From assembly GCA_026075535.2 (NCBI GenBank), contig AP026538.1, forward strand, positions 6,448,001-6,512,000: a stretch of DNA of 64,000 nucleotides, in the 5' to 3' direction. The translations under genes were made by a program, and so were the position numbers. The stretch comes from Tricholoma matsutake. Lineage: Eukaryota > Basidiomycota > Agaricomycetes > Agaricales > Tricholomataceae. The notes under the pieces were generated by a model. The model was not told the origin of the DNA and did not search any database. It saw only the letters and a program-made list of their open reading frames with translations. This document shows, in pieces, positions 48,468-59,209 of this stretch; positions within the stretch are counted from its first letter, which is position 1, and each line of letters starts with the position of its first letter.

Positions 48468-49448
48468 TCATCGAGTCCATTCATCAATCCTGTCCTTGAT
48501 AAAATGACCAGGGATGCATCGAGGAGTGAATTGACCATTTGGGAGAATGATTTTGCCTTCAGTGTTCTTCTTACACTTTCCTTCATTGATATATGACTGG
48601 CAAACCAGGCAATCGCTAATGAAATGCCCTGTAAGCCCACAAAAGATGCAAACCAAAGTTTCGAGCTGGTCCAAACAAAATTCACTGTTAGGTCGAGTAA
48701 TGTTCGTGGTCTTCAAACCTGCTAAAGCGGTTACAAGAGTGGCTGTGAATTTCTTGAGGATTGCCATAAGATCTTCCAATTTAATTTGAGGCAAAGATGT
48801 CGAGGTTGTTGGAACTGCCAAAGGTGCTGAAGAATGCAAACTGAGTAGCGATGTCAAATCCGAGCTGATAGATCCTGCTAAAACGAATTTTGCCGCTGTG
48901 TGAATATTGTTGAGTGGGTAGGGGTCATTGGGGTAGTGATTGGGGAATTTTAGTTCGAGTCGTCGAGCAATTCTAGCCCATAAACCTGGTTGGAAACCCC
49001 AGACAAAGGCTCTGCTTTGTTCAGTGTCGGAAATCCTGCCTTTAGTAGATAGAAACTTTGTAATGTTGTAGAATGACCAAAAGTGTAATCCCAAATCGCT
49101 CGTGTTGTAAATACCTATGCAAAGTTGTTCGCTGATGAGTTTGTCCATATCCAAAACTGACCATTTCCGATCGTCTTTGAAACCAGGGTACAGTTGGTGA
49201 ATAGCGATGTGAAAGTTCTGGAACAAAATGCCAGCATCGTATTCTGGAATCAATTCCCAGAGTTTGGAAGTGTTGATATCAGGGTAGTGACAAGTGTGCT
49301 TCTTCATTTCTTCCGAGTTTGTGACATTGCATGCTGAGAAACACAATTTGAGCTTGTTAAAATATTGGCAAAGTTCTCGTGGCTGGGTAGGGTCAAGTTT
49401 CGGAGCTGTGGAATGACCATGAGCTGGCATCATTGCTTGTGTAGTCAT
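48468..49448 (-). CDS. Gyp-3 gag
   Basis: An open frame of 326 codons from MTTQAMMPAHGHSTAPKLDP. The capsid part reads RELCQYFNKLKLCFSACNVT, IPEYDAGILFQNFHIAIHQL, FVWGFQPGLWARIARRLELK. It ends with a knuckle-like CIFCGLTGHFISDCLVCQSY (CX2CX4HX4C, one more Cys after it) that would bind RNA. The start lies about 330 bases after the LTR, as expected for a leader. The only damage is the stop at 48465. This is the best preserved gene of Gyp-3. Confidence 0.9.
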   Translation of the reverse strand: MTTQAMMPAHGHSTAPKLDPTQPRELCQYFNKLKLCFSACNVTNSEEMKKHTCHYPDINTSKLWELIPEYDAGILFQNFHIAIHQLYPGFKDDRKWSVLDMDKLISEQLCIGIYNTSDLGLHFWSFYNITKFLSTKGRISDTEQSRAFVWGFQPGLWARIARRLELKFPNHYPNDPYPLNNIHTAAKFVLAGSISSDLTSLLSLHSSAPLAVPTTSTSLPQIKLEDLMAILKKFTATLVTALAGLKTTNITRPNSEFCLDQLETLVCIFCGLTGHFISDCLVCQSYINEGKCKKNTEGKIILPNGQFTPRCIPGHFIKDRIDEWTR

Positions 49449-49760
49449 GAATGCAATGTTTCTATGGGGTAGGGGTTAAAACTTGTATGAATGATGGTAG
49501 AGGAGTCAAAGTTGTTGGAAGGATGAATGAAGATGTAGATGATGAAGACAAAGGAGTAGAGGATAATGTTGAGGGTGATGAGATTGGTGAAGGGAATAGT
49601 TGATGATGAGTTGATTCTGCTTTGGAAACAGGGATTAGAATATCTCCCGATTGTTCGAGAGATTCGAAGGCGTGGTGAGTGTTGATTTGTAGGTTTCTAG
49701 CTTGTGTTGGCCTAAGCCGGGAGATTTGAGATGGATTAGGCGATGAAATGATTTAGAAAC

Positions 49761-49778
49761 CCCTCGCGGTGGGCTCCA
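49761..49778 (-). other. Gyp-3 candidate primer-binding site
   Basis: TGGAGCCCACCGCGAGGG lies three bases from the LTR on the minus strand. It starts TGG as required to pair with a tRNA CCA end. The matching tRNA would end GTGGGCTCCA; I cannot name it. Confidence 0.55.
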
Positions 49779-49781
49779 AAA

Positions 49782-50900
49782 TGATGATACTCAACCAGGA
49801 AACCCAAACAAAACCCACAATAAGGGCTCGAATGGTATAACACTAGTTAGAGGAAGGTTGCAAGGTGGTACTAAATATCACCGCTGTTACCCAAGGCTAT
49901 GAAAACGACTCTAGAGGGTGTCCGATGAAGTTCAATGAGGTTTGAGAGTATTCGAAGCATTATGAAGGTGTTCAAGAGAAGTTCGATAAAGATCGAGAGT
50001 GTACAAAATGCTGCAATGACATTTGAGAGAAGTTCAATGAAGTTCAAGAGTGTACAAAGTGTTGCAATGATGTTCGAAGAGGTGCGAAGATGTTCAAAGA
50101 AGTTCAAAGGGCTTTATAGAGGATGAGGACGCTTTTGATGATGGCTGAGGATAGACTATAGGGATGTAGAAAGGCATCGAGAGGGGATAGACGATATGCG
50201 ATAGTTTCGAGAAGCTAGGATGAGGAGTTTGAGGAAATTCAGTGTAAAACACTGAACTTTGAGACTAAGTCAAGACACTTGGACTCAAGAGAATGGCTCT
50301 TAAATCAGATGATTGGTGTGAGAGGACAATCTGTTCTGTCCTTCTAAGTAGCTAGTACAAGGCTATATATGTTTGGGAGAGGTGATACTAAAAAGGAAAT
50401 AAAACATGAGGAATACATGAGGCAAGATATAAAACAATGGAGAATCTTTGCAAATCATAGAATAAATGAAAGAAGATGAGAAAGGAAACATATAGAGTCA
50501 CGATTTGTCATGGGTACCTGTCCCCATTGATCCAATATATCATCAAGATGTCAAAGCACCACAATCGCATCCTAAAATCCCATCGTTGTGTCTCCTCATG
50601 TCTGGTGGTGCTTGATATGCGACGCACTAACTCTTACAAGGTGTGCTGCATGTATCCAAAGGGTGGTGCAATAGGTATATGGCGGCCGAAGACGTTCAAA
50701 GTGCTGTGAAGTTGTTTGAAGTTGCTCGAAGTGTTGTGAAGTCATTCAAAGCCGTTCAAAGTTGTTCAAAGTTGTTTGAAATAGTCTTGGAGCAGTCTTG
50801 TGAGGTTCATAGGGGTTCATAGGGGTTGGGAGTGTGTGTGTTGATGTGTTGATGCCTTTGGATATGTTCCCAGAGCTTAGTGCACATGGTGGACCTATCA
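49782..50900 (-). repeat. Gyp-3 5' LTR
   Basis: TGATAGGTCCACC to TTGAGTATCATCA on the minus strand, 1,119 bp. It carries repeated GAAGTTCAATGAAGTTC-type units at 49930-50115. The outer flank is CCGA. Confidence 0.9.
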
Positions 50901-50912
50901 CCGAAGATCAAT

Positions 50913-51346
50913 CTGAATGATGCCACACATCCCACAATCCCCCTACTCCATATCCGGAACTCCTTCTTGGCAACAAACTTGAATGGGACAAAGGCGACTT
51001 CAAAAAATGGGAATGGGACTTTATGCTATTTGTCACTCTAAATCACTTGGATGGCTACTTCTTCGCACCTCTAATCCAGGATCCACATGCTACAGAGGAA
51101 CCCCATGCCCACAGCAACTTTGTCATGAATAGTTGCATGGCTGTTGCCACACTGCAGCAGGTGGTCAGTGAATCAGAAATGGAGTTCATCGACTACACCA
51201 AAGGTGCCAAGGCATGCTATGACACCATTACCATGCGCTGCAGATCTGCACTGCTCCAACCCCTGTCATCCACACCATCATCCATGTGTCCCCTGAAAAT
51301 GCTCCACCACCCCACCCATGTTCTTTATCTACTACTGGGGTGGCAC
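50913..51346 (+). pseudogene. Copia gag fragment
   Basis: The plus strand reads ELLLGNKLEWDKGDFKKWEW, then FMLFVTLNHLDGYFFAPLIQ, FVMNSCMAVATLQQVVSESE and FIDYTKGAKACYDTITMRCR. This is the N-terminal capsid of a Ty1/copia gag (UBN2-like, W-x-W after the leader), and it is open for about 130 codons. It differs from Copia-A gag. It is cut on the left by the Gyp-3 LTR and on the right by the solo LTR S4. No downstream pol is attached to it, so it is a remnant. Confidence 0.72.
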
Positions 51347-51686
51347 TGTAGAAAGTGGATCCTAGTACAAACAAGATTGTGCTCAGTCTCTGTATAAGTG
51401 ACTGTATTAATGTGTACTGTACCTAGTACAATCAAGATCATGCTGCAGGTACAGTAAGTATGGATTGATAAATAGGTAACTAATGAAGCTCACCTCAGTC
51501 TGACTGAGGTGGTAATGTAACTACTGAGCATATATATATGTGTTCTGTGTAACAAAGGATGGGTATGAATAAAAACAAGACAAGGGGGAACTGTGCCACG
51601 GATCAACCATGCATATCAAAGGAAATGCTAAAAATAGCACACACATCATATGCATCAAAAGCAAGACTCACGGTGCAATTTCAACA
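51347..51686 (-). mobile_element. LTR-S4: solo copia LTR
   Basis: TGTAGAAAGTGG to TTTCAACA in plus reading, 340 bp, homologous to the Copia-A LTR (14165-14507). The flanks GGCAC (51342-51346) and GGTAC (51687-51691) form a TSD with one C/T change. The half-tRNA primer site of Copia-A is absent beside it, as expected for a solo LTR. Confidence 0.8.
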
Positions 51687-51691
51687 GGTAC

Positions 51692-52640
51692 TATTCTCTC
51701 TACTGCTCCTACACCATCGGGGCAGCTGTCACTGGGCAGAAGTCTCCGAATCCTCTGACAGAATAAGCACCCAAAACCAAGGAGATTAAAGTCCAGGAAC
51801 CTGACACTTTTGATGGAGCCAACCCCCAGAAACTTTGGGACTTCCTTGTCTTGTGCAACCTTCATTTCTGTGATTGTCCACAGGTCTTTGCCTCTGATGA
51901 GAAGAAGATCTTGTTCATCCTTTCCTACCTCAAAGGGTCAGCCCTTAGCTGGTTCAAACCTGGGCTCAATGACCCAATGAATTCTGCTCATTGGATGTGG
52001 AACTATGAAGTATTCCTCAGTGAGTTGGAAGGTAATTTTGGTCCTCATGACCCTCTCAGGGACACAGAGAAAGCTCTTTCAGAACTCACGATGAAGAAAG
52101 GTGGATGAATAGTCAAGCATAATGTGGACTTCTGGGAACTTGCATCCTGGGTCAACTGGAATGAGGCTGCTCTTTGCGACCAGTACTTCCAAGGTTGTTC
52201 TGCCTTTGCATAGAAGTGTTGTGGGGAGGTCAACCCAAAACCCTAGCATCCTTACATCTTCAAGCTCAGGATGCTGATAACATCTATTGGATGCAGGAAG
52301 ATGAAACCTGCTTTGAAGCAAACCCCTGGAAATTCTGCAAACCCTGGGAAGAAGGAATCTAAAGGTTCTTCCAACTCCAATTCTAACTCTAACACTCAGT
52401 CCAAACCTCAAACCTCACCCAACTCTAATCACACAAATCAATCCTCCCCCAGCAATTCCTCTGGATTGAAGAATAATTTTCAGAGGGACAAGCCAGAGAA
52501 TTCTATTTCTGATAAGTTGGAAAAAGATGGTAAACTAACTGGAGATGAATGAAAACACTGTATGAAGGAAGGACTTTGCCTCTACTGCAGCAAGAAAGGA
52601 CATGGAGCCAGAAATTGTCCAAAGTTCAAGGCAGCATAAG
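51692..52640 (+). pseudogene. Gyp-5 gag
   Basis: From about 51790 the plus strand reads IKVQEPDTFDGANPQKLWDF, then ASDEKKILFILSYLKGSALS with WFKPGLNDP, a gypsy capsid. A stop at 52108 separates VDFWELASWVNWNEAALCDQ. A Ser/Asn-rich low-complexity linker follows at 52360-52460, and a zinc knuckle CLYCSKKGHGARNCPKF lies at about 52578-52628. All four zinc ligands are present. Three or more stops and one frameshift (near 52210) break it. Its 5' LTR is not visible; S4 stands directly upstream. Confidence 0.82.
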
Positions 52641-52699
52641 CTTGTGCTGCAGTGGTCACTGAGTCCAAGCCAGACTCTGCAGACTCAAAAAAATAGTCT

Positions 52700-52895
52700 G
52701 CAACCCTCAGGAACATGCCATTGGGGCTGAGGGTTGCATTGACCTTTCCTAGCTGGCTGCTTATGTCTGTCTCAATGTGTCCACTCTTTCCGATCCTGAA
52801 TCCCTTACCATCCTGCTATCTCAATTCCCTAAAAACCCAAACTCTTATTGACTCTGGTTCCTCCCATTGCTTCCTAGATTCTTCTTTTGTGCTGG
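52700..52895 (+). pseudogene. Gyp-5 protease, N-terminal part
   Basis: The reading frame KTQTLIDSGSSHCFLDSSFV holds the aspartic protease active site with intact Asp (DSGSS). Four bases after the Val codon, at CTGG (52892-52895), the complete element Gyp-4 is inserted. The frame continues exactly at 62669 (LDNQF) when Gyp-4 and one CTGG are removed. It would be a subtype of gypsy retropepsin that carries Cys after DSGSSH. Confidence 0.88.
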
Positions 52896-54057
52896 TGTTG
52901 TAGAGTCTATAGCTCTGCTCGTAGACTTGACAGCTGAATGTGTTATGCATCTGATTTATGATCAGCATGTGACTGTGCCTGTCACCAGTCCTAACATAGG
53001 TACACACGTCGAATGCATGTTTGTTGATTTCTTTTACCTTTTGTTACTTGTGTACTCTTGTAATACTCTGCTTTGTCTTTAATCCCCCCCGAGTCCTCTA
53101 GATTACAACAGAATCCCCTACTCCCTTCAACATCCTCTCGAAAACCTCCTAGTTCAAGAACGGATTGGCTAGCCAAAGAAGAACTATTTGATCAATGGGA
53201 TTTGGTGCTTTGGAATTCGGGTGTTTCGCGTTTAATCAACTTCTTGACACTTATAGTTCTATGCTTGTCATTGACCGGCCTTTTTCTCTACCATATATGT
53301 GCTTTGCTGGATTCTAGGGTCCAGAACGTAGGGTCGAGTGGTGTTGTCTGGAGGGTCCCATGCTTGAGCTGGGGCAGGCGACGCAAGTCAATAGGACCTA
53401 CGGGCAACGTTCGTCTCCCTGAGACATTGTCCAGCTCCTCATTTTTCAGCTCATGCATGTATGTTTCCTTTTTGATGTCATCTTCTCGAGGCCTTTCTAT
53501 TTTGATCTTTTTCGACCTAATTATTCTAAATTGTTGATCTGCAGTCAGACCGGTGTGAGAGTACGCATGCGGTGCCGTTTTTCTCTCAAGTTTGTATTTA
53601 GGTGTCCTCACACTACTTGAATAAGCACCCTTCCTTTTGACTGAAAAATCATCCTCTAGCCTAAGTTTTATCTCCTGCTAAGAGGGGATTAAGTTTTCTA
53701 CACACCAAGGTGTAGTACAAGTATTTCTTTCCCCTTGAGCTGACTTCCTGCCTTTTAGACCTCTCAAGAACTCAGTCTTCTCAAAGTCTGGGTTCTTTTA
53801 CCTACAATAAGTCTTGAAAAACATTATTCTAGCTTTTTCCCCCACATTGTGGTCTACACAGCCTTTTGACGCCTATGTGTAAACATATTTATTCCCATTC
53901 ATTGTACTTCCTCCTCCCATGGCCATCCATCCCTGATGTTCTACGTCAGCCCTCTTTTCCTCCTGTTTCCACCTTCTTTCACGGTTCTCCCATACAAATC
54001 CCCTAGAGTTTGACGACCTCAACAGAACCCGACCAGAACTCCAACTTCCCTCCCGCA
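52896..54057 (+). repeat. Gyp-4 5' LTR
   Basis: TGTTGTAGAGTCTATAG to CTTCCCTCCCGCA, 1,162 bp. It shows no coding region. Confidence 0.95.
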
Positions 54058-54219
54058 ATACCGAGACAGGGGGACATTTATCATTTGGTTTTCCGCTCAA
54101 ACTCCACCATCCATCGTTTGACTCACACATCGAACATTTGCATTTATTCTTCTGCCTTAGACCTCTTAAATCCTTTTGCACCACGTTCAGTATCATTTAT
54201 CGACTGGTTTTCCACTTGA

Positions 54220-55353
54220 ATGCCAACCTCCAAACCTTTGACAAATGCAACCTTAGCCACCATAGAACAGTTTCTTGCTCGATGGCTTAGGATTGCTCAT
54301 CTATTGTACCAACACCAAGTTATGCCAAGTTCATCAACTGCTCTGAATCCTCCCGAACCTCCTCCTGTGGGTCCTGCCTTTATGCCCGATGCAGAGACAA
54401 CTGGGGGTGCTCCAGGCCTGACACCTCCCCCATCAAACATGACTCCATCAGACTCCACCTCTTCGAATATAGGCTCTACAGGCTCCTTGTTTACGTCTCT
54501 TCATTCCCTAGCCATTCCCATGCCAACACCTGGCACCAACAATGTGCCATACTTCAAGGGGACACATGTCAAGGATTTTCTTGACGCGCTTGAGAATCAT
54601 GCTGATAATGCTTGTCTTTCTCATGTTCATTTACCTGCTTACATTCCTCATTACTGTAGTGACAAGATTCGTCAAATGATACATCATCATGCCGTTTGGT
54701 CTAAGAATGATTGGGCTGCTGCTCGTGCCTTTCTAGTCAAGTTATATGCCTTGGCGGATCAAGACCTGCTTATTACCAGTGACAAATTCTAAGCTTGGGT
54801 TAAGAAACATGTGAATGAAGGTGCGTTCTCTCGTTTACAGGATATTGATAGATACTACCGCAGATTTATTACACAGTCCGATTTCCTGATCGCACAACAG
54901 GAGATTCTTCAGCGCGATGTCAACCTTTTGTTTTTCCAGGGGATACCCGATTCAATTCACAAGAAGATCAAGAAGGGTCTGCCATCCACCAACCAGAAGA
55001 TTACTAATCCCCCAGATGTCGATGTGACTTTGGGAGTGTTACGACGAGAGTTTGATGAGACCGATCTTGATGCTCAGGTGCGTGAGATTGACTTACATGA
55101 TTATTCAGAAGACAAAGAGGACGAAGACTCTGATCTCAATGCCATGGCACAAACAAAGCTCAAGCCTGCAATGAAGAAGAAGAAAACTGTTAAGTTTGAA
55201 TCTAACATCGTTCCTGCGGCTCCCATTGTCGAACCTATTCCTATGGCTGATGTGGATACTTTGAGTCAACAGGTACAGGAGCTAGCAATGGAAAAGCAAC
55301 GTCTTCTCCAAGAATTGGTGAACACACGCAACCCTGCACTGCCTGCTGAATGA
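54220..55353 (+). CDS. Gyp-4 gag
   Basis: Two open stretches in one frame (54220-54792 and 54811-55353) are joined by a single TAA. A Pro/Ser/Thr-rich N-terminus is followed by a capsid (YFKGTHVKDFLDALENHADN and WSKNDWAAARAFLVKLYALA), then FSRLQDIDRYYRRFITQSDF and LLFFQGIPDSIHKKIKKGLP. An acidic tail (HDYSEDKEDEDSDL) and a coiled-coil end (LSQQVQELAMEKQRLLQELV) close it. It ends directly before a Cys/His motif in the next part. Gag would assemble the particle. The ATG at 54220 lies about 160 bases after the LTR. Confidence 0.92.
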
Positions 55354-56106
55354 AAGTGTTTTATTTGTGATGGAACCTTCATTCATCATTTGGGAGTTGC
55401 TAATTGCATAGAAACTAGAAACTTGATTAACGAGGGCCTCGCAATCTACAACACGGTAGGTAGGCTAGTTCGTCCTGATGGTACTGACCTTCCTAGGAAT
55501 GGGGGTGGTATTGGTGGTGTCGCAAGGATCCTTTGGGAGGAGAAAGCTCGTCAAAGCGACCCTGGTCCCTCATGAAAAGATAAAGAACATGAAATGCCTC
55601 CTCACTTTGCACAACCTGCAGGAATCCAATGCGATGGCCATGACCTTCTTGGCTGCAATGTCTATGCAATATCCTCTGTACCTCAGTGGATGGCTAGCTA
55701 TCCAGTCACTCAATCCCAGAAGGAACTTCCCCAAACAGAACCTTACACCTTGAAGAAGCCTGAACGCAAACTAAAGAAACTCCCAATTGTTCTGCCCCCT
55801 CCAAAGCATGCACCTGCCGTTCAAGTCCCTGTCCCAGCTCCTCCTCCACCAGCTTCTGTACCTGTGCCTCCTCTCCCCAAACCTACAAAACTTCCGAAGG
55901 CTGCCATGCAAGTTGAACCAGCACCTCCACCTCCTCAGCCACCTTATTAGAACATGGCCAATGCATGGAAAGAGAAGAAGAAGACTGCTCTGAAGAAAGC
56001 CAATTACCAAGATGTGGAAATGCAAGATGTGACGAAAAGCAAAGGGGGATATCATTTCACCTCGACGATTCAAGAAATGGCAGACGGTGATGTTGTTCAG
56101 TCATGA
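55354..56106 (+). pseudogene. Gyp-4 gag zinc motif and Pro-rich linker
   Basis: After the TGA at 55351, CFICDGTFIHHLGVANCIET resembles a degenerate zinc knuckle, and LVRPDGTDLPRNGGGIGGVA follows. The next open stretch (55594-55950) runs IQCDGHDLLGCNVYAISSVP and then a Pro/Val-rich linker (PVPAPPPPASVPVPPLPKP). It then reads MANAWKEKKKTALKKANYQD to a TGA at 56104. The order suggests the gag-protease spacer. Stops separate the segments; otherwise the frames agree. Motif identity is tentative. Confidence 0.65.
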
Positions 56107-56118
56107 ATCCTCAATACA

Positions 56119-56610
56119 ATGATTAGTTTACCGCTCTGTGATATTATAGGCATGTCTGCAGATCTACAGAAACATTTTGTGGGTCTAATGAAGACTCGAC
56201 GGGAGTATTCCCAGAAAGTAGCGGCTGCTTTGTATGGCCAGGGTGAATGTGAGGATGAGTGCAGATCTGAAGGTGAGTCAGATTCTGAGTTATCAACTGA
56301 TGAGGAGTACCAGGAAATAGCTACGATGGAATCAAGGTTACAATTCTCCTATGATATGAATGAAGATGTCCAAGAAGTCCTTGAATGTTACACTTCCGCC
56401 ATCTCTCTACATACAGCCCCTCTATTTGTGATGTCCACTGGCAGTTTTGAAGGTAATATGGCTGGCCACAAAGTGACGTTTATGGTCAACACTGGCTCAG
56501 AACTCAACCTGATGTCAGAAGAGTTTATCAACAAACAAGCCTCCCTCTCGATCATGATGGGAGACACTGGTCACTCAAAGGTATTAACGGTCCTGCAGTG
56601 CCTCTTGTAG
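56119..56610 (+). pseudogene. Gyp-4 protease with mutated catalytic Asp
   Basis: An open frame of 163 codons. An acidic helix (EGESDSELSTDEEYQEIATM) precedes the protease, where VTFMVNTGSELNLMSEEFIN holds the active site. The catalytic Asp of D-T-G is Asn (AAC after a C), consistent with CG to CA change, so the enzyme should be inactive. The second half of the protease (56611-56760) reads only through stops, e.g. EIILGQSLDVM-like sequence with a frame break. A further stop-rich tail runs to 56950. Confidence 0.85.
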
Positions 56611-56951
56611 GTTGGGTTCGGAACTCCCCTGTTAATATCAGGGGGCATTCTTTCGATCACCATTTTTTTGTTTCGTCCGAAGGCACTGGGAAGCAAGAAA
56701 TAATTTTAGGTCAGTCTTTGGATGTTATGGTATGCCGCTGATATTTCATATAGCCGTTCTGAGGGGGTACACCTTCTTTTATGGGCTAGCGGCAAACAGT
56801 GTTGTCCCAAACACAAGCATCGCATTCCCCCAACGCTTTCTATTCAGTTATGTCCTGTTGATTCTCCATGAAATGCTGATCGTCTAGTTTTACAGCCTCA
56901 CTCGCACCGTGCAACAATTGAAGAAGTTTCTGATGAAGATGCAGAAAACTA

Positions 56952-57374
56952 GTGATGGGTGCACAGTCCGAACCTCAGTTGATGGGGGGTGCTCCTGTTC
57001 CTATATTAGGACGTATGATTTCTTGTCTTGCTGGTTTTGTGACTTATGATGAAGATTTGATTGAGCATTCGAAACTGATACTCCCTCCAGAAAGCTATGA
57101 TCCCCTTCTTCGAACTATGATTCATGCTGCACCCGCTACTCCCATATTGACTCCTTGGTCTGCTAGAGCATTGGCTCTGCCACCCTGTTATTCAAATGCT
57201 GCTAAATGCAAGTACAAGCCTGTCGACTGTAAAGTCCAGCCTGTTCCTACTTACATGCCTGATCCCTTGGGGCAAGAGTTTAAGCCCATCAAAATTCCTG
57301 TTTTACTTTCTCTTCTGCTTGATCCACATGCTTATGCTGAATTTGAACCTACAGAAAGGCTGACTCAAGAATGA
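56952..57374 (+). CDS. Gyp-4 protease to reverse transcriptase linker
   Basis: The 140 codons read PQLMGGAPVPILGRMISCLA, then ESYDPLLRTMIHAAPATPIL and CKYKPVDCKVQPVPTYMPDP. They end with a Leu-rich LSLLLDPHAYAEFEPTERLT and a TGA. In mushroom gypsy elements a variable linker of this size precedes the fingers domain. The KYKPVDCKVQPVP motif is analogous to KKKYKPVAQKV in Gyp-3, which supports the assignment. There is no catalytic motif. Confidence 0.68.
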   Translation: MMGAQSEPQLMGGAPVPILGRMISCLAGFVTYDEDLIEHSKLILPPESYDPLLRTMIHAAPATPILTPWSARALALPPCYSNAAKCKYKPVDCKVQPVPTYMPDPLGQEFKPIKIPVLLSLLLDPHAYAEFEPTERLTQE

Positions 57375-57386
57375 CTTGATAAGATT

Positions 57387-58237
57387 TTGCAAATTGTTCC
57401 CAATGGTTTTCTTTCCTCTCGAGAAATTGATTTATTAATTTTTGTCCTACGTTCTAGAGACAAAGAATATTACCCTGACTACGAGATTCCTGTTATAGAG
57501 CATATTCCTTGGTTCTTGCCACCAATTTGTGTCCCAAAGGCAATTGAGGCCGATGTTCGGTGCATCCTCGAAGAACAGAAAGCAGCGGGCAAGTATGAAG
57601 TTTCGACTGCCTCCTATCGCTCCCTGATGTTTGCTGTGGCAAAGGAAGCCGACTTGTTGCAGATGTCCAAGAACTGAATAAAGTCACCATCCGCGATTCG
57701 GCACTCCCACCTCGTATAGATGATTTTGCTGAAGGGTTTGCTGGACGTCACATTTATGGCTTATTTGATCTATTTGCAGGCTACGATGGCCGTGTTTTAG
57801 CAGTGAAGTCTCGCCCTATGACGACGTTGAGTACTATTATTGGCCCTCTTCGACTGACATGTTTACCACAGGGAGCTATGAATTTGGTTCCAGAATTTTG
57901 TAAATGTACTAACCACTGCCTTTCTGGTGACATTCCAGACCATGCAGATGTTTTTATTGACGATGTAGGTGCTAAGGGGCCATACAGCAATTACGACGAT
58001 GAAGAAATAAGCCCGGGAATTCAAAAGTTCATATATGAATTTGCTACCACTGTTGACCACATTTTAGTCAGGATGATTTATGCTGGGATCACCGCATCGG
58101 GAAACAAATTGGTACTTGCAGTCCCTCGACTACACATTGTGGGCACCGAAGTATCGAAGGATGGCTGGCACCTGTCGCATGGCATTGCTTCAAAGATCCT
58201 CAACTGGCCCAACTTAGAATCCGTCTCCAATGTGTGA
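57387..58237 (+). pseudogene. Gyp-4 reverse transcriptase
   Basis: Fingers: YYPDYEIPVIEHIPWFLPPI and AGKYEVSTASYRSLMFAVAK (57387-57677), then a frameshift. Palm: GLFDLFAGYDGRVLAVKSRP with the first Asp, and the box HADVFIDDVGAKGP (FIDD, with both Asp kept) at about 57946. Then VPRLHIVGTEVSKDGWHLSH and NWPNLESVSNV, ending at a TGA (58235) where a CGA codon is expected, before SFLGTAGVG. One frameshift and this stop inactivate the copy, but active-site residues are intact. It would make cDNA of the element. Confidence 0.9.
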
Positions 58238-58860
58238 TCATTCCTTGGAACCGCAGGGGTTGGTAGAAAGTGGATTAAAGGGTTCTCCTTAATTGTTAAA
58301 CCGCTAACGTTACTGACACGCACATTGGGAGAATCATTCTTCTTCGGTCCAGAAGCACGTGAGGCTCAGCAAAAGATCAAAGAATTGATCACAACGGCTC
58401 CAGTTTTGGTACGTCTCGACTATGAAAAGGCTAAATTAGCAACCAGGCATTACAGACCTCCAGGCGACGATGGCCTTGTGATTGCCGTGATTGATTTTTC
58501 AAAGTATGGCTCGGGATGGGTGGTTTATCAGATACAGAATGCAGAGAAGCACCCAATTCTTTTTGGCTCATGCACTTACAGCGAGACTGAATCTAGATAT
58601 TCTCAACCCAAGGCGGAACTGTATGGTGTTTTTCAAGCGCTGAAGGAACTTTGGCACCACATATGGGGAATCTATTTTAGGATTGAAGTTGATGCTAAGT
58701 TCCTTCTTGAAATGCTCCACACTCCCAAACTGCCTAATGCCCCAATGACCTGGTAGCTTCTATAAATCCAACTCTTCAATTTTGATCTACTTCACATTCC
58801 CGCTGAAAAGCATAAAGTCCCTGATGGACTTTTGAGACGAAAACCTTCCCCCCTTGACTC
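58238..58860 (+). pseudogene. Gyp-4 RNase H
   Basis: After the RT thumb (SFLGTAGVGRKWIKGFSLIV), the open frame 58325-58756 reads FFFGPEAREAQQKIKELITT and then RNase H: LVIAVIDFSKYGSGWVVYQI (Asp), YSQPKAELYGVFQALKEL (Glu) and FRIEVDAKFLLEML (Asp), so the three acidic residues are present. After MTW a TAG and a TAA follow where a Trp-Ile-like strand should be. LHIPAEKHKVPDGLLRRKPS starts the linker to integrase. The enzyme would degrade the RNA strand during reverse transcription. Confidence 0.88.
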
Positions 58861-59209
58861 TGACGATGAAGACACTGAGGCTTATCTTGATTCATTTATT
58901 GGCTCATCCACATTCTTTTCCCGCTCATCTGCTGCCATTTTTGCTGAACATTTTGTCCATTCAGAAGTTTTATCTGATTACGACGGTGTGCCTTCATTTC
59001 CTACAGAATATTTTACTTCCTGGCTTGAAATGCAATGCTCAAGGCTTCCTGGACATGGTATCACCTATCAAACGACAACTTCCGGCATGCTTGATATTTC
59101 CTACTCGACTGTGCCAAATAACCAAGATGCAACGGGCGTTAACATGAATGTCATTGGCAATTATGTCATTGACTCCACGCGCAACACGTATAATTCCCTA
59201 ACTCCTTGA
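58832..59209 (+). CDS. Gyp-4 RNase H to integrase linker
   Basis: An acidic and Ser/Phe-rich open stretch of 125 codons (LDSDDEDTEAYLDSFIGSST, then VPSFPTEYFTSWLEMQCSRL) with no catalytic motif. It continues into integrase after one TGA at 59207. Linkers of this composition are usual in this gypsy group. Confidence 0.6.
   Translation: MRRKPSPLDSDDEDTEAYLDSFIGSSTFFSRSSAAIFAEHFVHSEVLSDYDGVPSFPTEYFTSWLEMQCSRLPGHGITYQTTTSGMLDISYSTVPNNQDATGVNMNVIGNYVIDSTRNTYNSLTP

Larger units (their letters stand above)
43520..50900 (-). mobile_element. Gyp-3: Ty3/gypsy element with 5' LTR only
   Basis: The 5' LTR (49782-50900), a primer-binding site, gag, protease, reverse transcriptase, RNase H and integrase follow in order on the minus strand. 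No LTR is found left of the polyprotein end (about 43768), so the 3' LTR has been lost or truncated near 43520. The LTR is of the same family as S1-S3. Many stops show the copy is dead. Confidence 0.88.
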